A DNA stretch of 64,000 nt from Aliiroseovarius zhejiangensis (GTDB lineage Bacteria; Pseudomonadota; Alphaproteobacteria; Rhodobacterales; Rhodobacteraceae), in contig NZ_BNCH01000001.1 of the NCBI RefSeq assembly GCF_014656375.1, positions 434,001 through 498,000 of the forward strand, given 5' to 3'. The notes beneath the pieces are model-generated. The model was not told the DNA's origin, made no database searches, and saw only the letters and a list, made by a program, of their open reading frames with translations. Positions 17,639-26,080 of the stretch are shown here, piece after piece. A program made the translations under genes and the position numbers. Each line of letters opens with the position of its first letter. Positions within the stretch are counted from its first letter, which is position 1.

Positions 17639-18928
17639 CTAGACGAAATGCACGTAGAAATCGCGCAGCCCGTCGCCCTCAAGGTCCCGGGTTTTGATGA
17701 CTTCCTTGCGCTTCATGTAAATGTGGTTGTCGACCAGCAAACGGCCCACGGCGTCCCCCAGCGTCTGGTCGGCCTCAAGATCGTTCATCGCGCGTTTCAA
17801 ATCGACAGCCGTGCCGTCTGTGGCATCGGTGCGGTCAAAGCCATCGCCCGTCTCCATCGGCCCCAGCGCATAGCTGTTCTCAACCCCCAGCAGTGATGCC
17901 TGAAGTACGGCGGCAACCGCCGTGTAAGGGTTGGCCGTGGCATCCGCCATCCGGTGTTCCAGACGCGACTTCGCGCCCCCTTCACTGGAAATGCGCGTGG
18001 TGACATTGCGATGGTCGCCGCCCCAATTGCGCCAATAGCCGGACAGGGTGCCGGGTTGCAGCCGCTGATAGGAATTGGTCGTGGGCGCGACCAGACCCGA
18101 CAGCCCCTTGTGATGGTGCATCAGACCGGCGATACAGCCGCGCGCTAGATCGTTCATGTTCTCCGGCCCGCCCACCGGACCGTTGTCCAGCGCGTTGCGC
18201 CCATCCTGATCGCGGAAGCTGAAATTGACATGCATCCCCGATCCGCCTGCCTCGGCAATCGGTTTGGGCATGAAGGTCAGGACCAGACCGTGTTCCAACG
18301 CCACCTCGCGCGCCATCTGACGGAACAATACGATGTCATCCATCTGCTTCAGCGCCTCGTCAAAGGTCAGCGTGAACTCGAATTGCGGGCTGTCGTATTC
18401 CGCCGTGATCATATCGACGTTGAACCCCAGATTGTCAGCGCGTTCCCAGATGTCATCGGTAAAGCGAAGCGGGTCGGAAAACGGCCCGGTTCCGTACACC
18501 ACCCCACCCGGTGCGTCATAGGGCACGAGGCGACCAATCTCGTTGGCCATCAGGGCGTAGCACTCCAGCTCGATCCCGATCATGGGTGTAAGACCCCGTG
18601 CCTGCCATGCCGCAATCGCGCGTTTCAATGCCTGTCGTCCGCACAGCTCCAGCGGCGCACCATCCTGATCGTAAAGATCACCTATCACGATCTGGGTTGC
18701 GCTTTCCCAGCTGTCGCGGATGTCGGCCTCGTCCCAGCGCAATTCCATATCCGGCAGACCCTGCTTCATCATCGCGCCCGGCGCGTCCAGCAGATCCTTG
18801 TCGTAATGCACCCCGAAGGTTGAGCGGCAAAAGCGAGTGTTCCCGTCCTGAATCTTGTGGTTGGGCAGGTATTTGCCGCGCAGAATGCTCAGGTGGTCGC
18901 ACCAAAGGGCGCGCAAACGGTCTTTCAT
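17639..18928 (-). CDS. Glutamine-synthetase-like gamma-glutamyl ligase
   Basis: A 429-residue protein of the glutamine synthetase superfamily. It has the catalytic-domain signatures IGIELECYA (metal ligand Glu), GSGMHVNFSF (ammonium/ATP loop with the HVN metal His), and LEHRMADATANPY (metal Glu/Arg cluster). It lacks the length and adenylylation-site context of GlnA. CAGGGAGGTGAG directly precedes the ATG at 18928, fixing the start. Relatives such as IpuC, GMAS and PuuA join glutamate to amines. The neighbours (P450, ferredoxin, glutamine amidotransferase) suit amine activation rather than nitrogen assimilation. Amine substrate unknown. Confidence 0.82.
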   Translation of the reverse strand: MKDRLRALWCDHLSILRGKYLPNHKIQDGNTRFCRSTFGVHYDKDLLDAPGAMMKQGLPDMELRWDEADIRDSWESATQIVIGDLYDQDGAPLELCGRQALKRAIAAWQARGLTPMIGIELECYALMANEIGRLVPYDAPGGVVYGTGPFSDPLRFTDDIWERADNLGFNVDMITAEYDSPQFEFTLTFDEALKQMDDIVLFRQMAREVALEHGLVLTFMPKPIAEAGGSGMHVNFSFRDQDGRNALDNGPVGGPENMNDLARGCIAGLMHHHKGLSGLVAPTTNSYQRLQPGTLSGYWRNWGGDHRNVTTRISSEGGAKSRLEHRMADATANPYTAVAAVLQASLLGVENSYALGPMETGDGFDRTDATDGTAVDLKRAMNDLEADQTLGDAVGRLLVDNHIYMKRKEVIKTRDLEGDGLRDFYVHFV

Positions 18929-18974
18929 CTCACCTCCCTGCCCGACAATTGTCAGGCCACCCCGATTAAGCGGG

Positions 18975-20234
18975 TTATGTCGCCTGCATCGTAACAGGCA
19001 GTTCTTTGATCCCACCGACAAAGTTGGACCGCAGGAACTTGTGATCCCCCGCCGGTTCCACCAGTTTGACGCGTTTTACGAGTTCTTCAAACAAAACCCG
19101 CACCTCCAGCCGCGCAAGATGCATTCCCAGACATACATGCGGCCCACCCTGCCCGAAGGACATGTGCCGGTTTGGGCTGCGGTGAAGGTCCACGCGATTG
19201 GGGTCGTCGAACACTTCTTCATCGCGGTTGGCCGAGATCCACCAGTAAAGCACCTTGTCGCCCTCGCGGATGGTCTTGCCGTGAATGTCGTGGTCGCAGG
19301 TCGCGGTGCGCCGGAAATAAAGCGCAGGCGTGGCCCAGCGGATGATCTCGTCCGGTGCGGTGGCCCAGATATCACCGCCCGCCTGCATCTGGCCCAGAAG
19401 CTCGGGCTGATGGCACATGGCCTGAATGCCGGCGGCAATCGAATAGCGGGTCGTGTCATTGCCTGCCGCCACGAGCAGACAGAAGAAGTTGCGGAACTCC
19501 TGTTCCGGCATGACGTTGCCATCCTTGTCCGGTTGCAGGATCATGTGCAGAACGCCATCGGTGTCGCCCTTGCGGTTTTTCTCCGCCATCAGCCGTTTGG
19601 CATAGTCGAAAAGCTCGGCCCCGGCAGGCGAGTTGAACGGCATCATCCGGTATTCGTCCGTCTCCATCTTGTCCAGAACATGATCGGTGAAGTCCGGGTC
19701 GGTGTTGGCGATCAGCGCGTCCCCTTTCTCGACCAGCCATGGCAGATCTTCGTCCGGCGTGCCAAGAATGCGCCCTAGCATCATCATCGGCAATTGCCGT
19801 GCAATTTCCTTGGTGGCGTCGAACGTGCCCTTGTCCAGCGCTGCATCCAGAATGGGGTGGCACAATTCGCGGATCTGCTGCTCGAACCCGGCCACCACGG
19901 GGCGCGAAAACGCCTTGCCCACTTTCATACGGGTCTTCATATGCTCGGGCGGATCGGTCTCCTGAAACGTGCGTCGGGCCAGATACTCTTCATAGGTCTG
20001 GTCTTCCATCCGAATACCGCGCGCCGAGGACATGACCTGATAGTTTCGGTTCAGCTCGGTCATATCGGCATGGCGTACGATGCTCCAGAAGCCTTCCCCT
20101 CCGCCCCAATCTGTCCAACTGACGGGATCTTCACGTCGCAGCCGGACGAACGTGTTGTGCGGCGCGCCGTTCACGAAGGTGTCGTGGCTGGACAGATCAG
20201 CATATCCGTCGTCATTAGGGGTCCAGACTGTCAT
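18975..20234 (-). CDS. Cytochrome P450 (class I, soluble)
   Basis: A 419-residue monooxygenase. It has the I-helix oxygen-activating motif AAGNDTTRYS, the EXXR-like region after the I helix, and the heme-thiolate loop FGQGGPHVCLGMHLAR with Cys-368. No membrane anchor is visible. It is the first gene of a minus-strand run P450 - GS-like ligase - ferredoxin - VOC. Soluble bacterial P450s next to GS-like genes and ferredoxins are known from degradation of morpholine, piperidine and pyrrolidine in mycobacteria, so hydroxylation of a secondary amine or its glutamyl conjugate is a reasonable hypothesis. Confidence 0.93.
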   Translation of the reverse strand: MTVWTPNDDGYADLSSHDTFVNGAPHNTFVRLRREDPVSWTDWGGGEGFWSIVRHADMTELNRNYQVMSSARGIRMEDQTYEEYLARRTFQETDPPEHMKTRMKVGKAFSRPVVAGFEQQIRELCHPILDAALDKGTFDATKEIARQLPMMMLGRILGTPDEDLPWLVEKGDALIANTDPDFTDHVLDKMETDEYRMMPFNSPAGAELFDYAKRLMAEKNRKGDTDGVLHMILQPDKDGNVMPEQEFRNFFCLLVAAGNDTTRYSIAAGIQAMCHQPELLGQMQAGGDIWATAPDEIIRWATPALYFRRTATCDHDIHGKTIREGDKVLYWWISANRDEEVFDDPNRVDLHRSPNRHMSFGQGGPHVCLGMHLARLEVRVLFEELVKRVKLVEPAGDHKFLRSNFVGGIKELPVTMQAT

Positions 20235-20290
20235 GCGCGCCTCCCTGGCTGCTGCGCGATTGTATGTTGCGCGCTTGAAAATATATTATA

Positions 20291-20300
20291 TAACATGTTA
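20291..20300. promoter_or_regulatory. Palindrome in the P450/amidotransferase divergent promoter
   Basis: TAACATGTTA is a perfect 10-base palindrome within an AT-rich stretch (20279-20310) between the two divergent genes, about 60 bases upstream of the P450 ATG and 22 bases before the amidotransferase ATG. It could be the site of the GntR/FCD regulator encoded nearby. This is a positional guess. Confidence 0.3.
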
Positions 20301-20321
20301 AATATGTAAAGCGGAGAAATC

Positions 20322-21029
20322 ATGCGTATCGCGATCTTGATGACCAACACCGATGAAAGCGCATTTTCCCAGCAACATCCAAAGGATGGTGAGAAGTGGA
20401 AAGCGTTGCTTGCGCCGAAACGCCCCGGTTGGGCCTTCACCGTCTATTCGGTGAAAGATGGCAAGTTCCCAAAAAACGAGTCGAATTATGACGGGTGGAT
20501 CGTCACCGGCAGCCCGGCTTCGGTGCATGATGACGCACCTTGGATCGCGCGCTTGCTGGATCTGATCACCTGTATCGAAGCGTCAGGTAAACCGCTGTTC
20601 GGCGCCTGCTTCGGTCATCAGGCCATCGCACTGGCATTGGGGGGAGAGGTCGGCCAAAACCCGGATGGATGGGTCTTGGGGTCGGTCGAAGTCGAAGCAA
20701 CCGCCCGCCCGCCCTGGATGGAAGCGCGCCGTTTCTGGCAATATGGCGCGCATATCGAACAGGTGACCAAGTTGCCCAAGGGTGCCGAAATCGTTTTGCG
20801 TCACGAAGGATGTCCTGTTGGGGGCTTCCGGATCGCAGACCACGTCTTCACAACGCAAAACCACCCGGAAATGACCCATGATTTCATCGCCGCACTGGTC
20901 GAGGAACTGGCGTCTGAAAAACCGGCCGATGTGATTGAAAAGGCTCGCGCCTCGTTGCCTCTGTCAGCCGACAATGGCTTGTTCTCGGATTGCATCATCC
21001 GGTTCTTTGAACATGAACGCGCTGCCTGA
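20322..21029 (+). CDS. Class I glutamine amidotransferase-like protein
   Basis: A 235-residue stand-alone GATase-1 domain. The nucleophile elbow FGACFGHQAIALALGG carries the catalytic Cys, and TQNHPEMTHDF carries the catalytic His-x-Glu. So it should be an active glutamine or gamma-glutamyl hydrolase. The start is set by GCGGAG upstream of ATG. It diverges from the P450/GS-like operon. By analogy with PuuD it could release glutamate from a gamma-glutamylated intermediate, although it is closer to the GMP-synthase-like than to the PuuD branch, so this is inference. Confidence 0.82.
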   Translation: MRIAILMTNTDESAFSQQHPKDGEKWKALLAPKRPGWAFTVYSVKDGKFPKNESNYDGWIVTGSPASVHDDAPWIARLLDLITCIEASGKPLFGACFGHQAIALALGGEVGQNPDGWVLGSVEVEATARPPWMEARRFWQYGAHIEQVTKLPKGAEIVLRHEGCPVGGFRIADHVFTTQNHPEMTHDFIAALVEELASEKPADVIEKARASLPLSADNGLFSDCIIRFFEHERAA

Positions 21030-21035
21030 CCCGCG

Positions 21036-21686
21036 TCAGCCCAGCTTCGCCAGCAGGTCCATGACCGTCACGCGATCAAATTGAACATGCCGCACCATCA
21101 GAGCCTCGGCCTCGTCAGCTTTGTGCGACAAGATTAACGCAGCAATCTGCCGGTGTTCCTCGGCACTTTGGGCGATGGCATCGGGATAGGCATAGCGCGC
21201 CCGATAGTAAGCCAGCAACTTGCGCGCATTCATCTTGATCATGTCCAGAAGGAACGGGTTGCCTGACGCCTCGCCCACCTGTTTGTGAAACTCAAGGTTC
21301 AGCGCATAATAGCCATCCGGGTCGCCATCCCCCTTGTCGCGCGCATGGGTGTCGCAGGCGTCAACAATCTGCATCAGTTGCGCGCCTGCTGGCGCAGAGA
21401 TACGCCGCGCCGCAAGCCCCGCCGCCTGCCCTTCCAGCCGCGCGTGAACCTCGAGAATAGCCAGAAACTCCTCAAGCGTTGGCTTGAACAGGACAGCCCC
21501 CTTGCGCGGCTGGCGCAGGATCAGACCCATCGCCTCAAGCCGCAACAATGCTTCGCGCAGGGGCGTGCGCGACACTTCGTATTTCGCGATCAGCGCGTTT
21601 TCATCAATCGGATCACCGGGGTTTAATTCTCCCCGGTCAATCCCCGACAGGATCGCGTTCAAGACAGTTTCCGTTTGTCCGGCCAT
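21036..21686 (-). CDS. GntR-family regulator, FadR/FCD subfamily
   Basis: A 216-residue regulator with the GntR winged helix (GDPIDENALIAKYEVSRTPL, then EALLRLEAMGLI) and an all-helical FCD domain, whose metal-site residues appear in NLEFHKQVGE and EEHRQIAALIL. The start at 21686 gives a normal-length N-terminus; the frame continues upstream through the divergent region. It lies tail to tail with the amidotransferase gene (6-base gap) and diverges from tpa. Its target could be either the P450/amidotransferase cluster or the taurine genes. The TauR sites next to tpa argue that taurine control is by TauR. Confidence 0.85.
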   Translation of the reverse strand: MAGQTETVLNAILSGIDRGELNPGDPIDENALIAKYEVSRTPLREALLRLEAMGLILRQPRKGAVLFKPTLEEFLAILEVHARLEGQAAGLAARRISAPAGAQLMQIVDACDTHARDKGDGDPDGYYALNLEFHKQVGEASGNPFLLDMIKMNARKLLAYYRARYAYPDAIAQSAEEHRQIAALILSHKADEAEALMVRHVQFDRVTVMDLLAKLG

Positions 21687-21794
21687 GGGGCGAGTTAAGC
21701 AAAATCGGCGGTGAAATCCACCCCTTGCATGGCAGAGACCGCCGATCGTCCACACGGGCGGCCCCTTGCGTTTCCCTTAGGCCTTGCCCGCAAT

Positions 21795-21826
21795 CTGGAC
21801 GTAAAACAAGATTGCGCTGGACCTAT
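21795..21826 (+). promoter_or_regulatory. Paired TauR-type operator repeats upstream of tpa
   Basis: CTGGACGTAA (21795-21804) and CTGGACCTAT (21817-21826) are direct repeats whose starts lie 22 bases apart, two helical turns. They match the CTGGAC-Y-TAA repeats reported, as I recall, for TauR of Rhodobacter capsulatus. The second repeat lies about 94 bases upstream of the tpa start. Confidence 0.65.
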
Positions 21827-21919
21827 TTTTCGCGGCCAGAAATGTCATCCTTCTTTTTGATCAAAGATACTGAGTCCCCCGCCCTTGCGCGGCCGGACCA
21901 CAACCCCCCGGAGGATAAA

Positions 21920-23317
21920 ATGGACGGTGCCCTGAAGGAAAATGACATTTCGCATGTTGTCGAAGCAGACAAGGCCCATGTCTGGCACCACCTGACCCAG
22001 CACAAGCCGTTTGAAACGGTTGATCCCCGGATCATCGTTGAAGGAAAGGGGATGCGCGTCTGGGACCAGAACGGCAAGGAGTATATTGACGCCGTGTCGG
22101 GCGGCGTCTGGACGGTGAATGTCGGCTATGGCCGGGAAAGCATCGCGGATGTCGTGCGTGACCAATTGGTGACGCTGAACTATTTCGCAGGCTCGGCCGG
22201 ATCCATTCCGGGGGCCATGTTCTCGGAAAAACTGATCTCGAAAATGCCGGGCATGACCCGCGTTTATATTACGAATTCAGGCTCCGAGGCGAATGAAAAG
22301 GCGTTCAAGATGGTGCGCCAGATCGCGCATAAACGCTATGGCGGCAAGAAGACCAAGATTCTGTATCGCGACCGCGACTATCACGGCTCGACCCTGGCCG
22401 CGATGTCAGCCGGTGGGCAGGATGAACGCAACATGCAGTATGGCCCCTTCGCGCCCGATTTCGTGCGTGTGCCCCATTGCATGGAATATCGCAAGGACGA
22501 GATCGGGCTGGGGCATGTGTCCGGCGCCGAATTTGGCCGTGCCGCCGCCGATCTGATCGAGGACGTGATCCTGCGCGAAGGCCCGGACACGGTTGGTGCC
22601 CTGTGCCTGGAGCCAATCACAGCAGGTGGCGGCGTGATCGAGCCACCCGAAGGATATTGGGACCGCGTGCGCGAGATTTGCGACAAATACGACATTCTGC
22701 TGCATATCGACGAGGTCGTATGCGGACTTGGACGCACCGGCACCTGGTTCGGCTATCAGCACTATGGCATCCAGCCTGATTTTGTCACCATGGCGAAGGG
22801 TGTTGCCTCGGGCTATGCGGCGATTGCCTGCTGCGTCACCACCGAAAAGGTGTTCGAGATGTTCAAGGACAACTCGGACGATGTGCTGAACCATTTCCGC
22901 GACATCTCGACCTTCGGAGGCTGCACCGCCGGCCCGGCGGCCGCGCTGGAAAACATGCGGATCATCGAAGATGAGGGGCTGCTGGAAAACACCACCAAGA
23001 TGGGTGAACGGATGCTTGGCAACCTGAAGGCCCTGATGGACAAGCACGCAGTGATTGGCGATGTGCGCGGCAAGGGCCTGTTTCTTGGGGCCGAACTGGT
23101 GAAGGATCGCGAAACGAAAGAGCCGGTGTCGGAAAAGGACATCGCCGCCGTCGTGGCCGACTGTGGCGCGCAGGGTGTGATCATCGGGGCCAGCAACCGC
23201 TCGATCCCCGGGCGCAACAACGTGCTTTGCTTCAGCCCGGCGCTGATCGTGACCGCCGAAGATGTGGATCGGATCACCGATGCCGTCGACAACGCCTTGG
23301 CCAAGGTTTTCGGCTAG
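21920..23317 (+). CDS. tpa: Taurine--pyruvate aminotransferase
   Basis: A 465-residue class III PLP transaminase that turns taurine plus pyruvate into sulfoacetaldehyde plus alanine. The PLP cup is TNSGSEANEKAF (118-129), the Asp is in HIDEVVCGLGRTG (264), and the Schiff-base Lys-293 is in TMAKGVASGYA. The start at 21920 has GGAGG nine bases upstream. The specific assignment comes from the gene set: tauR, xsc and pta follow on the same strand, and TauR-type repeats precede it. A strong terminator follows the gene, so xsc and pta are transcribed separately. Confidence 0.9.
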   Translation: MDGALKENDISHVVEADKAHVWHHLTQHKPFETVDPRIIVEGKGMRVWDQNGKEYIDAVSGGVWTVNVGYGRESIADVVRDQLVTLNYFAGSAGSIPGAMFSEKLISKMPGMTRVYITNSGSEANEKAFKMVRQIAHKRYGGKKTKILYRDRDYHGSTLAAMSAGGQDERNMQYGPFAPDFVRVPHCMEYRKDEIGLGHVSGAEFGRAAADLIEDVILREGPDTVGALCLEPITAGGGVIEPPEGYWDRVREICDKYDILLHIDEVVCGLGRTGTWFGYQHYGIQPDFVTMAKGVASGYAAIACCVTTEKVFEMFKDNSDDVLNHFRDISTFGGCTAGPAAALENMRIIEDEGLLENTTKMGERMLGNLKALMDKHAVIGDVRGKGLFLGAELVKDRETKEPVSEKDIAAVVADCGAQGVIIGASNRSIPGRNNVLCFSPALIVTAEDVDRITDAVDNALAKVFG

Positions 23318-23341
23318 GACCTGCCCACTCACGGAACAAAG

Positions 23342-23368
23342 GCGGGCCTTTTCATTGGCCCGCTTTTT
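23342..23368 (+). terminator. Rho-independent terminator after tpa
   Basis: GCGGGCC and GGCCCGC pair around an eight-base loop and are followed by five T. It starts 25 bases after the tpa stop. Confidence 0.85.
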
Positions 23369-23415
23369 GCATTCTGGGTGTGACTGTCGTCACCCATTGC
23401 AGGAAGGACAATGCC

Positions 23416-24006
23416 ATGTGGCCTGCCCCCGTCACCCTGACCGGAAATCACGTCGTGCTTGCACCTCTGACGCCGGATCATGCCCCAGCCTTGCGGGACG
23501 CCAGTGCCGATGGGGCGCTGCACAAGCTGTGGTACACCTCGGTTCCCGGCCCCGAGGAAATGGAAGCCGAAATCGAGCGCCGGCTTGGATTGCAAAAGGC
23601 AGGATCCATGTTGCCGTTCTGCGTGATGACGCCGGATGAAACGCCGGTCGGCATGACCACCTATATGAACATCGACACGGCAAACCGACGGGTAGAGATC
23701 GGATCGACATGGTATCGTCGATCCGTGCAACGCGGGCCGCTGAACACCGAAGCCAAGCGACTGTTGTTGGCACATGCTTTCGATACACTTGACTGTATCG
23801 CGGTTGAATTTCGCACCCACTATATGAACCAGCAAAGCCGACGCGCGATCGAACGATTGGGCGCCAAGCTGGATGGCGTCCTGCGCAGTCATCAAATCGG
23901 GCCCGGTGACGCGATCCGCGACACGGCGGTCTATTCGATCATTGCATCCGAATGGCCTGCCGTGCGCGCGAACCTGACCTGGAAGCTGGAACAGCCTCGC
24001 TGCTGA
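23416..24006 (+). CDS. GNAT-family N-acetyltransferase
   Basis: A 196-residue RimJ/RimL-type acetyltransferase. It starts with VTLTGNHVVLAPLTPDHAP, has the central strand NRRVEIGSTW and an unusual Q/R-rich acetyl-CoA loop region (RRSVQRGPLNTEAK), and ends with the NQQSRRAIERLGAKLDG helix typical of the family. The ATG at 23416 is preceded by AGGAAGGAC. It interrupts the taurine cluster and has no evident link to it. Possible substrates are protein N-termini or small amines. Confidence 0.85.
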   Translation: MWPAPVTLTGNHVVLAPLTPDHAPALRDASADGALHKLWYTSVPGPEEMEAEIERRLGLQKAGSMLPFCVMTPDETPVGMTTYMNIDTANRRVEIGSTWYRRSVQRGPLNTEAKRLLLAHAFDTLDCIAVEFRTHYMNQQSRRAIERLGAKLDGVLRSHQIGPGDAIRDTAVYSIIASEWPAVRANLTWKLEQPRC

Positions 24007-24068
24007 TGGCGGTTTGCTGCCGGGCCTGACCTCAGGTTTGAGCGGGATACTGGACTTTTCGACATAAT

Positions 24069-24083
24069 GTTCTATATTTGTTC
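24069..24083 (+). promoter_or_regulatory. LexA (SOS) box, alphaproteobacterial type
   Basis: GTTC-TATATTT-GTTC is an exact match to the alphaproteobacterial LexA operator GTTC-N7-GTTC. It stands 45 bases upstream of the ATG of the 100-residue gene at 24128, in a stretch that otherwise looks like its promoter. Confidence 0.75.
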
Positions 24084-24127
24084 TCATGTGATGGTCGTGA
24101 AACAGATCAGGAACAGGAGGATCGAAC

Positions 24128-24430
24128 ATGCACGCTGCCCGCACTTTGCCGCCGACTCCGAAACAGGTCGACTATGCCCGCCATATCGCTGCCCGCTTGG
24201 GGGCAGACATCCCGGCCGACAAGATCAGTGATCGCGCCGCCCTGTCCGCGTGGATCGGGGAACATCAGGCACGCCTGAACGCGACCACACCGCGCGTCAC
24301 CGACGGGCGCGCGACTTCGCGTCAGGTGGCCTTTGCCGAACGTATTGCACGACTGAAGCGCCGCGCGATCCCGGATGAATGTTTCCGCGATGCCGGTCTG
24401 ATGTCGGCCTGGATATCGTCCAATCGCTGA
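24128..24430 (+). CDS. Small two-repeat protein, predicted SOS-regulated
   Basis: A 100-residue basic protein with no signal or membrane segment. It consists of two copies of one motif. Repeat 1 (about residues 10-45) runs TPKQVDYARHIAARLG ... SAWIG. Repeat 2 (63-98) runs TSRQVAFAERIARLK ... SAWIS. Similar units occur, as I recall, near the C-termini of some topoisomerases and helicases, which suggests nucleic-acid association. AACAGGAGGATC precedes the ATG, and an exact LexA box lies in the promoter. I do not recognise a named family. DNA-damage function is inferred from the operator. Confidence 0.75.
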   Translation: MHAARTLPPTPKQVDYARHIAARLGADIPADKISDRAALSAWIGEHQARLNATTPRVTDGRATSRQVAFAERIARLKRRAIPDECFRDAGLMSAWISSNR

Positions 24431-24437
24431 ACCGGCA

Positions 24438-24469
24438 TTATGTCCAGATTGCCATGGAACTAGGTCCAC
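24438..24469 (-). promoter_or_regulatory. Paired TauR-type operator repeats upstream of tauR
   Basis: On the minus strand, CTGGACATAA (24438-24447) and GTGGACCTAG (24460-24469) repeat with starts 22 bases apart, the same spacing as at tpa. The pair ends 15 bases before the tauR ATG, a position suited to autoregulation. Confidence 0.5.
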
Positions 24470-24484
24470 GCTAGGGTCGCCTGC

Positions 24485-25963
24485 ATGGCTGCCCCCGTTG
24501 AAACCTTTTTTCTGGATCAAGACGCCCAAGGCACGCTTCAGGCGCAGATCCAGCAGATGATCGCCGAGGCGATCCTGTCCGGGCGACTGCCGCGTGGCGA
24601 AAAGCTGCCATCGACCCGGCGCCTGTCGGCGCATCTGGGGGTCAGCCGGATCACGGTCACGCTTGCTTATACCGAGTTGCAGGCAAACGACTATCTGACT
24701 TCGAAGGGGCGCAGCGGCTTCTATGTCTCTGAAAACGCGCCGGAACCTCCTTCGTTCAAACTGCGTGCGCGGGGCGAGGACAAGGTGGATTGGGTGCGCG
24801 CCATCGGCACCAGCTTTACCGGGGGCAGCACGCCCGCAAAGCCGCTGGACTGGCGGCGGATGAAATACCCGTTCATCTATGGGCAGGCCGATCCGACGCT
24901 GTTTGACCACAACTCATGGCGGCTATGTGCGCTTCGGGCTTTGGGGCAAAAAGACCACCCCGCGATGATGCGCGATTATTATGACCAGGACGATCCGCAA
25001 CTGACCGAATTCATTGCACGCCACATTCTGCCCCGGCGCGGCATTCTGGCCCGACCCGAAGAGATCCTGATCACGCTGGGTGCCCAGAATGCGCTGTGGC
25101 TGACGGCGCAGGTCCTGCTGACCCAGCGGCGCACGGCGGCGATCGAAGATCCTTGCTATTATTCCTTGCGCGATATCCTGACGCAAAGCCGCTGTCATCT
25201 TGTGAGAATTCCGGTGGATCGGGGCGGGTTGGCCCCCGATGCGCTGCCCGATGGCACGGATGTCATCTATACCACGCCCAGCCATCAAAGCCCGACAACG
25301 GCCACGATGCCGCTGGACCGACGCAAGGCGCTGCTGAAACGCGCCCGCGAGTTGGAAGCAGTGGTCGTCGAAGACGACTATGATTTCGAGATGTCGTTCC
25401 TGAACCCACCCTCACCCGCCTTGAAATCGCTGGATCGCGAAGGGCGTGTGATCTATGTCGGCAGCTTCTCGAAATCGCTGTTTCCCGGGCTGCGCCTTGG
25501 CTATCTGGTCGGGTCGGAACCCTTTATCCGCGAGGCACGCGCGCTGCGGTCTTTGGTGCTGCGTCACCCGCCCGGATTGATCCAACGCACCGTAGCCTAC
25601 TTTCTGTCTCTGGGGCATTACGACGCCCTGATCCGCCGGATTGGGGCGGCCTATCACGACCGGCGCGACGTGATGAACACCGCGATCGAGGATGCCGGCC
25701 TGACCATTGCGGGGCGCGGCGTCTTTGGCGGCTCGGCCTTCTGGATGCGCGCGCCCGAGGGCATCGACACGCGCCTGCTGGCGGATCGTTTGATGGCGCA
25801 TGAAGTCGTGATCGAACCCGGCGCTCCTTTCTTTGCAAGCAGCACGCCGCCGCGCAACTTCTTTCGCATCGCCTACAGCTCGATCCCGGCATCCCGCATT
25901 CCCAAGGGGATATCCCTGATCGCGCGTGAAATCGCGGAAATGCAACAGACTGGCGCCAAATAG
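24485..25963 (+). CDS. tauR: Taurine-responsive MocR/GntR-type regulator
   Basis: A 492-residue chimeric regulator. The N-terminal GntR winged helix (IAEAILSGRLPRGEKLPSTR, then LGVSRITVTLAY as the recognition helix) is fused to a fold-type I aminotransferase-like domain. The PLP Lys appears in YVGSFSKSLFPGLRLGY, with the Asp in VVEDDYDFEM. MocR proteins use PLP as sensor. TauR of Rhodobacter activates tpa and xsc in response to taurine. Location between tpa and xsc, plus the repeats at both tpa and tauR, supports the name. Confidence 0.87.
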   Translation: MAAPVETFFLDQDAQGTLQAQIQQMIAEAILSGRLPRGEKLPSTRRLSAHLGVSRITVTLAYTELQANDYLTSKGRSGFYVSENAPEPPSFKLRARGEDKVDWVRAIGTSFTGGSTPAKPLDWRRMKYPFIYGQADPTLFDHNSWRLCALRALGQKDHPAMMRDYYDQDDPQLTEFIARHILPRRGILARPEEILITLGAQNALWLTAQVLLTQRRTAAIEDPCYYSLRDILTQSRCHLVRIPVDRGGLAPDALPDGTDVIYTTPSHQSPTTATMPLDRRKALLKRARELEAVVVEDDYDFEMSFLNPPSPALKSLDREGRVIYVGSFSKSLFPGLRLGYLVGSEPFIREARALRSLVLRHPPGLIQRTVAYFLSLGHYDALIRRIGAAYHDRRDVMNTAIEDAGLTIAGRGVFGGSAFWMRAPEGIDTRLLADRLMAHEVVIEPGAPFFASSTPPRNFFRIAYSSIPASRIPKGISLIAREIAEMQQTGAK

Positions 25964-26080
25964 CCCAGTCAACTGGCCCTATAGCAAGCCCCCCGTGCTG
26001 CCTAAGAATATTGGCAAGACCACGCCTGCCCGGCACCGCGGATCACCGGAACAGGCGTTATTTTCAAGGGAGAGTTCCAG

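Noticed and set aside
18855-19778. 307-residue plus-strand open frame opposite P450
   Set aside because: Antisense to a complete P450 with heme and I-helix motifs; no recognisable protein.
26048-26065. GGAAC followed by CGTT upstream of xsc
   Set aside because: Only three bases separate them, so it cannot be an EcfG promoter.
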